From NCBI RefSeq assembly GCF_014205215.1, contig NZ_JACHNC010000001.1:7374501-7438500 (forward strand): a stretch of 64,000 nucleotides of DNA, in the 5' to 3' direction. Of the stretch, positions 34,025-42,632 are shown in pieces. The stretch's first letter is position 1. Each line of letters begins with the position of its first letter. This DNA is from Actinoplanes lobatus (lineage in GTDB: Bacteria; Actinomycetota; Actinomycetes; Mycobacteriales; Micromonosporaceae). A program made the translations under genes and the position numbers. The notes beneath the pieces are model-generated. The model worked only from the letters and a program-made list of their open reading frames with translations. It did not search any database and was not told the DNA's origin.

Positions 34025-34239
34025 CCGACGACACCTTTCCGCGCTGGCGCAAGTCCCGCCGCAGCGACGGCGCCAGCAACTGCGTCGAGGTTGCTTTCGC
34101 CAACGGCGGCATCATCGCCGTACGCGACAGCAAAGACCCCACCGGTCCGGTCCTGCGATTCACCTCCGCCGCATGGGACGCCTTCATCGGCGGCGTCACC
34201 GACGACGAATTCGACCGCGTCGGGTCGCCGGTGCAATAG
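34021..34239 (+). CDS. DUF397 protein
   Basis: 72 residues with the classic WRKSRRSDGASNCVEVA opening, then IAVRDSKDPTGPVLRFTSAA, W and F. These small proteins are partners of XRE/DUF5753 regulators in developmental control (WhiJ-type pairs). It overlaps the regulator gene by four bases. Confidence 0.92.
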   Translation: MTDDTFPRWRKSRRSDGASNCVEVAFANGGIIAVRDSKDPTGPVLRFTSAAWDAFIGGVTDDEFDRVGSPVQ

Positions 34240-34288
34240 GACCAAAGCGCGGCTGTCCACCGAGCGGAGAGAACAGGAGGCTGAACTG

Positions 34289-35584
34289 GTGAAAAAGAGG
34301 CCGGCAAACGTAGACCTTGCCCGAGCGCGGAAGCGGCGCCCATCTCCGTCCGGTTCTGGACGGCCGATGTCGCGACAAGAACTAGCCGATGCCCTCAACG
34401 CCTACCTGTGGGAGACCCATCAGATTCACCACAACTGGGATGAGACCGATATCGGCCGACTTGAGCGCGGCGTGACCCGCTGGCCCGCTGATTTTCGGCG
34501 GGAGGCGTTCCGCAGCGTCCTAGAGGTTGAAGCCGATCACCAGCTCGGCTTCTACATCGTACGATCGTCGGTCGCCACCTCGGACATCGAGCCGGCCACT
34601 CCCGCCAGCACGACTGAGCAGATCAACCCGATGGCACTCGGAACGTCCGGTGAGCACGTCCTTCACGAGGCAGGGGACCGTGACGACTGGAGCAGCTTTG
34701 CCGTGGTGACCAGCGTGCTCGCTCAACAACGCCAGGCAGTACCGCCCGCAGCCCTGCTCAGCCTCGTTGAAGCGCACCGCGACTGCCTACTGACCCTCTA
34801 CCGCAAGTCGGCCGGCGACAGGATCAACGCAGACATCGGAGCGATGCTCGGTGAGGCATCGATCGTCGCGAGCCGACTGTGGAGCGCTCAGGGCAACCAC
34901 AACATGGCCTTGGCCCACTGCGCCTACGCTCGCACGCTTGCCAGCCAACTCGGCGACACCCGCCTGGGCGCCGTTGCCCGAATCTTCGAGAGCAACCTGC
35001 ACTCCGGCGCCGCCACCCTGATCCAGGCCGACGGCGACATCGTGACCGGGCTTCGACTCCTTGACGAAGCCGCCGCGGCCGGCAGCCACCTCACCGCAGC
35101 CGCACGGACCAGGATCGCCGCGGAGCAGGCCCAGGCGTATGCCGTCCTGAACCTGCCCAAGGAGGTCGAAGCCGCACTCGACCGGGCCCGAGAGAGCGCC
35201 TCCGAGATCACCGCCGCCGACCGGACCGGCCTTTTCAGTGACTGGAGCGCCGCCCGCCTCCAGGTCTATGAAGGCACCTGCCATCTGCTGCTCGACGAGC
35301 CAGAAACGGCCATCACCTACCTTGAACGTGCGGCGGCCGCCCTCGCTGACGATCAGAACAACATCAACGTTGCCCTCGCTGCCCGGGTCGATCTCGCCAG
35401 CGCCTACGGGCTGACCGATCAACTAGACGCCGCCTGCACGACGCTCGGCAGCGCCTACGAACAGCTGCAAAGAATCGGGAATCTCCGCGGTATCTCCCGT
35501 GCTCAACGAGCACGAGAAGGGCTGCATCGCTGGAACAATGAACCCTTGATCCGCGAACTCGACCAACGCATGGCCACCGCCTGA
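34289..35584 (+). CDS. TPR-type transcriptional regulator
   Basis: 431 residues from GTG 34289 with AGGAGG eight bases upstream. The N-terminus (SRQELADALNAYLWE, WDETDIGRLERGVTRWP) is an XRE-like HTH in the form seen in Streptomyces TPR regulators. Residues ~150-430 are helical TPR-like repeats (NMALAHCAYARTLASQLGD; AITYLERAAAALADD; LAARVDLASAYGLTDQL). Such proteins probably sense a peptide or small molecule through the repeats. It follows the XRE/DUF397 pair by 50 bases. Confidence 0.75.
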   Translation: MKKRPANVDLARARKRRPSPSGSGRPMSRQELADALNAYLWETHQIHHNWDETDIGRLERGVTRWPADFRREAFRSVLEVEADHQLGFYIVRSSVATSDIEPATPASTTEQINPMALGTSGEHVLHEAGDRDDWSSFAVVTSVLAQQRQAVPPAALLSLVEAHRDCLLTLYRKSAGDRINADIGAMLGEASIVASRLWSAQGNHNMALAHCAYARTLASQLGDTRLGAVARIFESNLHSGAATLIQADGDIVTGLRLLDEAAAAGSHLTAAARTRIAAEQAQAYAVLNLPKEVEAALDRARESASEITAADRTGLFSDWSAARLQVYEGTCHLLLDEPETAITYLERAAAALADDQNNINVALAARVDLASAYGLTDQLDAACTTLGSAYEQLQRIGNLRGISRAQRAREGLHRWNNEPLIRELDQRMATA

Positions 35585-35602
35585 CCTCGGCCCGTTTGCC
35601 GC

Positions 35603-36319
35603 TCAGCCTGCCGACGTCAAGGAGGCGATCGTCGACACGACCGACCCGGGTTCCAAACTGTCAAGTACGGCATCCGGTCCGTAGCCCGCTAACTCCTCGC
35701 TGCTGACGCGGTGCGCGACCACTACGGCCCGCCAGCCCGCGCTCCTGGCACATGCGATGTCGTTCGGTGCGTCACCCACCACCACCGTGCGTTTCGGGGC
35801 CAGTTCCACGCCGTATTTTTCCAGGTACCTGCGCGCGACGACCGCCGGCAGTTGAAACCGATCCCGGGCGTCTGATCCGTAAGCTCCGATATCGAGATCA
35901 AGCTCGCTGCCCAACCCCAACGACGCAATCTTGACATCGGCAGCCGCGCGTAGGTTCCCGGTGAGCACCGTCTGCACGAAACCGAGCTTATGCAGCGCCG
36001 CGATGCTTTCGGCGACACCCGGATAGGGCGGTTGGACCCGGACCAACTCTTCGCGGCCCCTCTCCATCACCCCAGCCATAACGGTCCCGAACCGCGCGAC
36101 ACCGGCCTCGGCCTCCGACACGGCGATGCCAGAGGCGACCGCGGTGTCGACGACGATCGACTCGTCGGTGTAGCCGTGGACCTTCTTCTCTGGAAACGTC
36201 ACGTCGGACTCGCTGAGCTGATACGTCGCAGCGATCGCACGGCGCAACCAGCGAAGATCAGCCGGAATCAGCGTTCCGTCGACATCCCACACCACAACGC
36301 CCGCATCCCGATGAGCCAC
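35603..36319 (-). CDS. HAD-superfamily phosphatase (phosphoglycolate phosphatase-like)
   Basis: 238 residues if GTG 36319 is the start; no clear ribosome site precedes it. All HAD motifs are present: VVWDVDGTLI (nucleophile Asp), LTGN (motif II), a Lys in APKRTVVVGDAPNDI and the acidic GDAPND (motif IV). An alpha-helical cap lies after motif I. Cytosolic phosphomonoesterase; substrate unknown. It converges on the TPR regulator. Confidence 0.82.
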   Translation of the reverse strand: MAHRDAGVVVWDVDGTLIPADLRWLRRAIAATYQLSESDVTFPEKKVHGYTDESIVVDTAVASGIAVSEAEAGVARFGTVMAGVMERGREELVRVQPPYPGVAESIAALHKLGFVQTVLTGNLRAAADVKIASLGLGSELDLDIGAYGSDARDRFQLPAVVARRYLEKYGVELAPKRTVVVGDAPNDIACARSAGWRAVVVAHRVSSEELAGYGPDAVLDSLEPGSVVSTIASLTSAG

Positions 36320-36482
36320 CGGGCCATCGTCGCATAGCAAGAACGACGTGTGGTTTGTCGCTGAGACCGAGACCGAGCGTCGAGTATCGCTGACCGTTGG
36401 CGTCAGCCCGCGACGGACGGACTTGGTGTTCCTGGGCTTCCAGCCACCCGAAGCTGCGGCTGACCTATCTGCCGGATACCAG

Positions 36483-36520
36483 AACGGTGCGGGCTGATCT
36501 TGAGATCGCCGCGCACCGTT
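36483..36520 (-). terminator. Terminator downstream of tRNA-Leu
   Basis: AACGGTGCG pairs with CGCACCGTT around an inner GATCT/AGATC stem, 14 bases past the tRNA 3' end. Confidence 0.65.
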
Positions 36521-36533
36521 GGTCATCGGTTCG

Positions 36534-36617
36534 TGTCCGAAGGGGGACTTGAACCCCCACGCCCGTTAAGGGCACTAGCACCTCAAGCTAGCGCGTCTGC
36601 CATTCCGCCACCCGGAC
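36534..36617 (-). tRNA. tRNA-Leu, anticodon GAG
   Basis: 84 bases. Acceptor GTCCGGG/TTCGGAC (G-U pairs), a D-loop and an anticodon arm CTAGC-TTGAGGT-GCTAG giving GAG. There is a long variable arm as expected for Leu, and the T arm is GGGGG-TTCAAGT-CCCCC. The 3' CCA is not encoded. Confidence 0.95.
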
Positions 36618-36741
36618 CTGCCTGAACAACATAACAACCCGCCGGCACGACGTGTTGATCGGGGGTGGGTACCGTACGTGCGTGACATCGGAGAGATCGA
36701 CGACATCGAGTCGGTCTCACTCGCACCCCGCGGAAGGCCTG

Positions 36742-37410
36742 ATGGACTACCTCGCCCTGCTGCACGACGAGTTCGCCGCCTACCAGGACTGCCTCGACGG
36801 GGACCTGACCGCGCCGGTGGAGCACTGCGGTGACTGGACACTGCGTGACCTCACCGTTCACCTCGGGCAGGGCAACCTGTGGGCCGCCACCGCCATCACC
36901 GAGCTGCGCGGCGACTACCAGCCGGAGCCGCCGCCGGAGGATCTGGGCGAATGGTTCGAGGGCACCGCCCGTACCCTCGAAAAAGCGCTCGAGCGTGAGC
37001 CCGCCGCGGAGGCCTGGACCTTCGCCCCGCCGCGGACCGTCGCCTTCTGGCGACGCCGCCGCTGCCTCGAGACGCTCGTGCACCGCTGGGACGCCGAACA
37101 CGCGCTCGGCCGGCCCGCCGAGCTCGGCCCGCAGCTGTGCGGCGACGGCATCGCCGAGGTCATCGAAGTGTTCGTCCCGCGGATGATCAAACGCGGACTC
37201 GCCGTCGAACCGCAAGCGGCCGTCCGGTTCACCGCCACCGATCTCGGCGGGTCGTGGGTGCTCGGGCCGGGGGAGCCGGTCGCCACCCTGACCGGTACGG
37301 CGCAGGAGCTGATGCTGGCGCTGTGGAACCGCCGCCCGCTGCCGTGGGAAACGGTCACCGGCGACGAGGCGGCCGCCCGCGCGGCGCTGACCGGCCCCCT
37401 CGTCCCCTGA
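36742..37410 (+). CDS. DinB/MDMPI-family mycothiol-dependent enzyme (maleylpyruvate isomerase-like)
   Basis: 222 residues from ATG 36742 with GGAAGG upstream; GTG 36682 is an alternative. N-terminal DinB-like helical bundle with WTLRDLTVHLGQGN (metal His), WRRRRCLETLVHRWDAEHAL (second metal site) and a C-terminal SCP2-like part (LTGTAQELMLALWNRRPLP). Metal-dependent mycothiol transferases of this family occur in actinomycetes; substrate unknown. Confidence 0.82.
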   Translation: MDYLALLHDEFAAYQDCLDGDLTAPVEHCGDWTLRDLTVHLGQGNLWAATAITELRGDYQPEPPPEDLGEWFEGTARTLEKALEREPAAEAWTFAPPRTVAFWRRRRCLETLVHRWDAEHALGRPAELGPQLCGDGIAEVIEVFVPRMIKRGLAVEPQAAVRFTATDLGGSWVLGPGEPVATLTGTAQELMLALWNRRPLPWETVTGDEAAARAALTGPLVP

Positions 37411-37417
37411 CCGATTC

Positions 37418-38245
37418 TCACCAGACGGCGCGGACCGCCTCGGCGAGGTCCGCGCCCTGCCGCAGGCCGGCGCGCACCGACGCCGGCCTTGCCGCCGGAT
37501 CCATGAAGTCGCGGCCGAACGCCTCCAGCGCGGCCGCGTCCGGCTCGATGAGCAGCGTCTTCGCCGCGCCGGACGCGGCCATCTCGGCGACGATCCGGTC
37601 CCGGCCCAGCCACGCCATCGGCGCGATCACCACGAGCCGTTCGGCGCCGGCGGCCAGGTCGGCGCCCGCGCCGAACCGCACGCCACCATCCATGAAGCGG
37701 CGCCCGTCGATGGTCACCGGCGGCATCAGGCCGGGCACGGCGCAACTCGCCGAGATCGCTTTCACCAGGGGTACGCCGGACGCCGCCCCCAACAGCACAT
37801 CCTCACCGTCGGCCGTGTCCACCACCAGGACCCGCAGGTCACGGGCGGGCCACTCGTGCACCGGCAGCAGCGGTTGCATCCGGGCCAGGTACGCCTGCTC
37901 GTCGAGCGTGGCAGCGGCCAGCGCGAACTGACCCACCCGGGCGCGCGCCTCCCGCGGCGGCACCGACGGATCGGCCAGCACCGCCATGGCGGCCATCGCG
38001 GCGCCGGTGTCCCGGCTGCGGCCGCCGCCGCCCGTACGCTGCTGTTCCTGCTGTTGGACGGTGACCGCCGCCTCCAGGTCGGTGCCCGCGGCGAGGATCG
38101 CGCCGACGACCGAACCCGCGGACGTACCGATGATCGTGTCGGCGTCGCCGAGCGGGACACCCGCCCGCTGCAGGCCGCAGAGGACGCCGAGATGCCAGGC
38201 GATGCCGGTCACGCCACCGCCGCCGAGAACAAGAGCCTTCGTCAC
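37418..38245 (-). CDS. Patatin-like phospholipase
   Basis: 275 residues from GTG 38245. The oxyanion loop GGGGVTG, the nucleophile Ser ~42 in GTSAG and the catalytic Asp in the DGG motif (RRFMDGGVRFG) are all present. No signal peptide, so a cytosolic or membrane-associated lipid acyl hydrolase. The start codon has no ribosome site and lies seven bases after a -10 element, suggesting leaderless mRNA. It converges on the DinB gene. Confidence 0.88.
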   Translation of the reverse strand: MTKALVLGGGGVTGIAWHLGVLCGLQRAGVPLGDADTIIGTSAGSVVGAILAAGTDLEAAVTVQQQEQQRTGGGGRSRDTGAAMAAMAVLADPSVPPREARARVGQFALAAATLDEQAYLARMQPLLPVHEWPARDLRVLVVDTADGEDVLLGAASGVPLVKAISASCAVPGLMPPVTIDGRRFMDGGVRFGAGADLAAGAERLVVIAPMAWLGRDRIVAEMAASGAAKTLLIEPDAAALEAFGRDFMDPAARPASVRAGLRQGADLAEAVRAVW

Positions 38246-38252
38246 GTACCGA

Positions 38253-38280
38253 ACGGTAACGACAAGCCGCCAGGGGTCAA
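38253..38280 (-). promoter_or_regulatory. Probable promoter giving leaderless patatin mRNA
   Basis: On the minus strand, TTGACC and TACCGT are 16 bases apart, and the GTG start follows the second hexamer by seven bases. Confidence 0.5.
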
Positions 38281-38381
38281 GACTCCTCGATGCGGCGACA
38301 TGCGAGAAGTTCCCAGGTTTTGGGGGCGGCAGACGATATACCTGGAGAACTGCCATCCGAGATCGAGAACGGTGAGATGCG

Positions 38382-39881
38382 GTGACCGATCAGCATTCGA
38401 CCGCCATCGAACAGGCGTACCTGCTGATCGAGGCCGCTCAGGGGCACCACGACGCCGCCCGGGTCGAGGCCGCCGACCAGCAGGCCATCGCCCACGGCTG
38501 GTACGACGTACGCCTGCTCCTGCACTTCGCCCGATCCCTGGCCTGCCTGGAAGCCGGACTCGACGACACCGAGCACGTCGACGCCATGCTCGCCGCCGCC
38601 GTCGCCCTCGACAGCCCGGCCCTGCTCGCCCTCGCCCTCGCCGTCAAAGCCGCCCGCCGCGCCAGGACCCACCGCACCAGCAGCGACGGCGACTCGGCGT
38701 CCCGCCTGCTGGTCCAGGCCGTCGGGCTGCTCGACCACCCCGCGGACGAGCCGGCCGTGCACCGGGCAGCCGCCCTGATCGAGGTCGGCTGCGTCGCCCA
38801 CGTACTCGGATTCTGGGAACTCGCCCAGGAGTACTACGAACGCACCCGGCAAATCATGGCCGGCGACACCAGCCCCACCGCGAGACGCCAGCTGCGCGTC
38901 GTGGCCATCAACGAGGTCGACCTGTCGCTGGACTGGGCGGCCGGGCTTGCCGAGATCGGCGACTGGCCTACCCGTACCGAAGAATTCGCCGACATGACCG
39001 ACGCCGAATGGCCGCCCGTCTGGGTCGTCGAGTTCCACGGCAACCGCGAACTTCTCGCCGCCGTCACCGGACTGCCCGCCGACCGCAGCGTGCCGGTCGA
39101 CCAACGCATCGCCACCCTGAGCGACGCCATCCGGGCCGCCCGCGCCGGCGACGCCGCCCACGCCGCGCAACTGGCCGAAGAAGCCACCGAGGAGTTCCCC
39201 TACGAACTCCCGACCCGCGTCTACCTGCTGCAACTCGCGCTCATCGCCAAACGGCCAGGGACCAACCCCACCGCGATCCGGTACGGCGACGAGCTCGCCC
39301 GACTGCGCTGGAACGACCGGCTCGACCGGATGGCCGCCATGCGCGACGCCATCGCCGTCGAACGCCGCCGCCAGGAACACGAACGGCTCAGCCGGGACCT
39401 CGTCGTCGACGACCTGACCGGACTGGCCAACCGTCGCGGGTACCAGGCCTATCTGGACAGCCTCGGCGCCACCATCGACCATGGGTCCTACGCGGTCATG
39501 ATGATCGACGTGGACCACTTCAAGAAGGTCAACGACCGATTCGGCCACGACATCGGTGACCTGGTGCTGATCCGGCTCGGGCACATCCTCGCCGCCCAGG
39601 TCCGGCCCGCCGACCTCGCCGCCCGGCTCGGCGGGGACGAGTTCGTGGTCATCCTCGCCGAGGTGCTGCCGGGAGTGCCGGAGGCCCGGGCCGGGCAGAT
39701 CCTGGACGCGGTGCGCACCCATCCGTGGGGCGAGATCGCGGCCGGCCTCACCGTCTCGGTCAGCATCGGCGTGCACCACGGTAGCCGGGCCGAACTGCCG
39801 GCCCTGCTCTCCGACGCCGACCGCAGCCTCTACGAGGCCAAACACCACGGCCGCGGCCGGGTCGCGGTCGCCGCCGGCTGA
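38382..39881 (+). CDS. Diguanylate cyclase (GGDEF) with N-terminal helical repeat domain
   Basis: 499 residues from GTG 38382. Residues ~1-320 form TPR-like helices (AYLLIEAAQGHHDAARVEA; ELAQEYYERTRQIMAGD). A linking helix then leads to a GGDEF domain with an intact active site (ARLGGDEFVVIL), preceded five residues upstream by the R-x-x-D inhibitory site (RPAD). It should make c-di-GMP from two GTP and be product-inhibited. No membrane segments, so the repeat domain probably senses a cytosolic partner. c-di-GMP controls development in actinomycetes. Confidence 0.92.
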   Translation: MTDQHSTAIEQAYLLIEAAQGHHDAARVEAADQQAIAHGWYDVRLLLHFARSLACLEAGLDDTEHVDAMLAAAVALDSPALLALALAVKAARRARTHRTSSDGDSASRLLVQAVGLLDHPADEPAVHRAAALIEVGCVAHVLGFWELAQEYYERTRQIMAGDTSPTARRQLRVVAINEVDLSLDWAAGLAEIGDWPTRTEEFADMTDAEWPPVWVVEFHGNRELLAAVTGLPADRSVPVDQRIATLSDAIRAARAGDAAHAAQLAEEATEEFPYELPTRVYLLQLALIAKRPGTNPTAIRYGDELARLRWNDRLDRMAAMRDAIAVERRRQEHERLSRDLVVDDLTGLANRRGYQAYLDSLGATIDHGSYAVMMIDVDHFKKVNDRFGHDIGDLVLIRLGHILAAQVRPADLAARLGGDEFVVILAEVLPGVPEARAGQILDAVRTHPWGEIAAGLTVSVSIGVHHGSRAELPALLSDADRSLYEAKHHGRGRVAVAAG

Positions 39882-39931
39882 TGCCGTGACCATGAACACG
39901 GCCATGTCCAGCGGTGATCTACTCTCGCGCA

Positions 39932-40480
39932 GTGAGCGCCCACCAGCCAACCTGTCCCTGCGTCATCTGCCAAGACCATGGAGACCGGGACCAGTTCGAC
40001 GCGACTGACCGCAACACCATCGGCCACGTCGAAGAGCATGGCTGGAGCGTCGTGCAGATACCCGAGGACGATCTCGGACCTGGCTGGGCATTCACCGTCG
40101 GACTCTGGCACAGCCACCGCCAACCCGAACTGGCGATCTTCGGCCTGGAGATCGACACCATGAAAGCCTGCCTCAACACGTTGGGCGGACAGACCGCAGA
40201 CGGATGGCCGCCCGAGCCCGACCACGAGCGCAGCCACATCATCGACGGCGACCCCGTCCTGTTCAAGACCATCGAACCGCGCTGGTACAAGGCGTTCTTC
40301 GGCTCCGCGATCGCCTTCTACCGTCGCCCTCCGATTCCCTTCATCCAGGTTCTGTGGGCCGACAGTCACGAGCGATTCCCCACAGATTCCGAATGCGAGC
40401 CGACGGCCCGTGACCGGCAACCCAGCCTCTGGCTTCGGCCCGACCAGCATCCCCGAGGCGTCTGGACCCAGGATCTCTGA
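39932..40480 (+). CDS. DUF4262 protein
   Basis: 182 residues from GTG 39932. A C-x-C-x-x-C start (CPCVICQDH) is followed by GWSVVQIPEDDLGPGWAFTV, GLWHSHRQPELAIFGLEIDT and YKAFFGSAIAFYRRP, the DUF4262 pattern. Cytosolic, function unknown. Confidence 0.82.
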   Translation: MSAHQPTCPCVICQDHGDRDQFDATDRNTIGHVEEHGWSVVQIPEDDLGPGWAFTVGLWHSHRQPELAIFGLEIDTMKACLNTLGGQTADGWPPEPDHERSHIIDGDPVLFKTIEPRWYKAFFGSAIAFYRRPPIPFIQVLWADSHERFPTDSECEPTARDRQPSLWLRPDQHPRGVWTQDL

Positions 40481-40519
40481 TCCTCGGGCCAGCGGGCCGC
40501 CGGTATCCAGGACTACCGA

Positions 40520-41371
40520 TCAGGCGATCCGGGCGGAGCGGGGCATCCGGGCGATCACGTCGTCCCAGATGCCCTCGGGCAGGTCGTGGCCCACGCCGGG
40601 ATACTCCACGAACTGCGCGCCGGGAATCCGAGCGGCAAGATCACGGCCCGCGCTGGGCTTGAGCATCGGGTCGTCGGCGCCCGACACGACAAGCGTCGGC
40701 ACCGTGACGCCGGACAGCGGCGGCAGCTTCACCGCCCGGCCGGCGGCCATGTGCCGCCGCGTCGTCCGCGGATCGCGCGGCGAGCGCTGGTGACCGAGCG
40801 TCGCCGCCTCGCGGACCCACTCCTCCGGAAACGGATAGCCGGGGGAGGCCTGCGCACGGTAGATCGCGACCTCGTTGTCGATCTTCTGCTCCGCTGTGGT
40901 GGCCTTCGGCAGCTTGCGGAACTCCTTGAAGATGCCGAACTTGAGGTAGCGCAGCGTCCGCAGGACTCCCGCGTCGGCCGGGCTGCTCATGCAGAGGGTG
41001 AGGCCGCGGACCCGGTCAGGGTGCAGCAGCGCCATGCCCTGCGCGATCGCCGACGCACCACCCAGGACGTGCGCGTCGGCCCAGCCGAGCGCGTCCATCA
41101 CCGCGAGCCCGTCGCCGATCATGTCGTTCATCGTGTACAGCGGGCGGCGGCCGCCCTTCGCCGGCTCCGGGTAGTGCGTGGACAGGCCGGTGTCGCGGTT
41201 GTCGTAGCGGGCCACATGGAAGCCGGCCTCGACCAGGCGCTCACAGAACGCGTCGTTCCACCAGACCATCTGATAGTCGATCCCCAGAACCAGCAGCAGC
41301 GGCTCACCGGTGGAGCCGAACGTCTCGTACGCGATCCGGGCGTCACCGTTCGTGGCGTACTCGATGGTCAT
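40520..41371 (-). CDS. Alpha/beta hydrolase
   Basis: 283 residues. Canonical fold: substrate strands (EPLLLVLGIDYQMVWW), FHVARYDNRDTGLS, nucleophile Ser ~107 in HVLGGASAIAQGMAL, Asp in SGADDPML and His in YPGVGHDLPEG. The elbow reads G-A-S-A-I rather than G-x-S-x-G, lacking the usual second Gly. It is divergent from a TetR gene across two palindromic sites, so probably repressed by it. Substrate unknown. Confidence 0.82.
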   Translation of the reverse strand: MTIEYATNGDARIAYETFGSTGEPLLLVLGIDYQMVWWNDAFCERLVEAGFHVARYDNRDTGLSTHYPEPAKGGRRPLYTMNDMIGDGLAVMDALGWADAHVLGGASAIAQGMALLHPDRVRGLTLCMSSPADAGVLRTLRYLKFGIFKEFRKLPKATTAEQKIDNEVAIYRAQASPGYPFPEEWVREAATLGHQRSPRDPRTTRRHMAAGRAVKLPPLSGVTVPTLVVSGADDPMLKPSAGRDLAARIPGAQFVEYPGVGHDLPEGIWDDVIARMPRSARIA

Positions 41372-41387
41372 GCCGTGCCTCCTTTTT

Positions 41388-41440
41388 CATGCACTCGCAT
41401 GATAACGGGGTGCGGCCATCCCTTGCAATGCGCCCGCATG
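41388..41440. promoter_or_regulatory. Paired palindromic operators
   Basis: CATGCACTCGCATG (41388-41401) and ATGCGCCCGCAT (41428-41439) are two versions of one dyad, ATGC-N4-GCAT, 39 bases apart centre to centre, each followed by GA. They fill the 85-bp divergent region, fitting binding by the adjacent TetR protein. Confidence 0.65.
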
Positions 41441-41456
41441 AGATAGGTTCGGTGCC

Positions 41457-42050
41457 GTGCCGAAGCAGGTCGACCACGAACAGCGCCGCCGGCTTCTCGC
41501 CGAAGCGGTCTTCGCCGTCATCGGAACCCGCGGATTCGAGGCCGTCAGCCTGCGCGACGTCGCCGTACAGGCCGGCGTCTCCATGGGCACCGTGCAGTAC
41601 TACTTCCCGACCAAACACCAGATGCTGCTGTTCGCCCTCGGCCACATGCGCCAACGGGTACTCGCCCGCATGCAGGCCACCCTCGCCGCCCTCGACAACC
41701 CCACCCGCCGCGACGTGATGCGCGCCGCCGCCGCCGTCATGCTCCCGGTCGACGAACCCGGCCGCGAAGAAGCGTGCGTCAACATCGCCTTCTTCTCCGC
41801 CGCCACCGTGACCCCCGAATACGCCCAGCAACTGCGCGACGGGTACGCGCGCATCCTCACCATCTCCACCGCCAGCCTCCGCGAGGCGGCCCGCCTCGGC
41901 GAACTACGCGACGGCATCGACCCCGACCGCGAGGCGCCTGCCCTCTACTTCCTCACCCAGGGTTTGGTCGGCCCGATCCTCATCGGCCTCTACCAGCCCG
42001 GCGAGGCCATGTCCCTGATCGACGACCAACTCGACCGCCTGTTCCGCTGA
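41457..42050 (+). CDS. TetR-family regulator
   Basis: 197 residues from GTG 41457. HTH: RRRLLAEAVFAVIGTRGFEA, then VSLRDVAVQAGVSMGTVQYY and FPTKHQML. The C-terminal helices (DPDREAPALYFLTQGLVGPI) resemble the TetR_C_6/BetI-like group. Probably autoregulates and controls the divergent hydrolase. The barstar gene follows after 18 bases. Confidence 0.87.
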   Translation: MPKQVDHEQRRRLLAEAVFAVIGTRGFEAVSLRDVAVQAGVSMGTVQYYFPTKHQMLLFALGHMRQRVLARMQATLAALDNPTRRDVMRAAAAVMLPVDEPGREEACVNIAFFSAATVTPEYAQQLRDGYARILTISTASLREAARLGELRDGIDPDREAPALYFLTQGLVGPILIGLYQPGEAMSLIDDQLDRLFR

Positions 42051-42068
42051 ACTGGAAGGATCATCGGC

Positions 42069-42632
42069 ATGCGGAACCCCACCCTCACCGAGCGCCGGTC
42101 ACCGTGGGTCGTCGTCACCCGCGCGCAAGACCCGTGGGTCACCGCCGAGGCGGACGCCCTGCGGGATCAAGGCGGCATGATCGTACGGATGGATGGCGCC
42201 GAATTACGGAACCCGGCATCGCTCTTCACGGCCTTCGCACGTGAGTTGTCATTCCCCGGGTACTTCGGCCACAACTGGGACGCGCTCGTTGACTGCCTGC
42301 ACGACTGGCACGGCCATGGGACGGCGGGGCAGGGGCTCGCCGTCCTCATCGACGACGCCGATCACCTGGCCCACGCCGACTTCCTGGGCGTCTTCGTCTC
42401 GGTGCTCTGCCAGGCGGGATGGAAGGCGAATCTGCAGCTCGACGGCGACGGCATCCCCCACGAGGATTGGCCGCCCTTCCCCTTGCACTTCGTACTCCTG
42501 GCCACCGAGCCCAGCGCCTTCGCCGACGGCGCGGCATCCGGCATGGACGTCAGCGTGACGCTCGCCGACGGCCGGCTGGTGGCCACCCTCACCGGAGCCG
42601 ACTGGCCGGGAAGCGACCCTCAAGACAGCTGA
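42069..42632 (+). CDS. Barstar-family protein
   Basis: 187 residues. Barstar hallmark: LFTAFARELSFPGYFGHNWD, then ALVDCLHDW, with the acidic helix that in barstar plugs a barnase active site. Preceded by MIVRMDGAELRNPAS. No barnase-like gene is near. It follows the TetR gene closely and may be co-transcribed. Its 3' end overlaps the convergent LD-carboxypeptidase gene by 13 bases. RNase inhibition is inferred from the family. Confidence 0.85.
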   Translation: MRNPTLTERRSPWVVVTRAQDPWVTAEADALRDQGGMIVRMDGAELRNPASLFTAFARELSFPGYFGHNWDALVDCLHDWHGHGTAGQGLAVLIDDADHLAHADFLGVFVSVLCQAGWKANLQLDGDGIPHEDWPPFPLHFVLLATEPSAFADGAASGMDVSVTLADGRLVATLTGADWPGSDPQDS

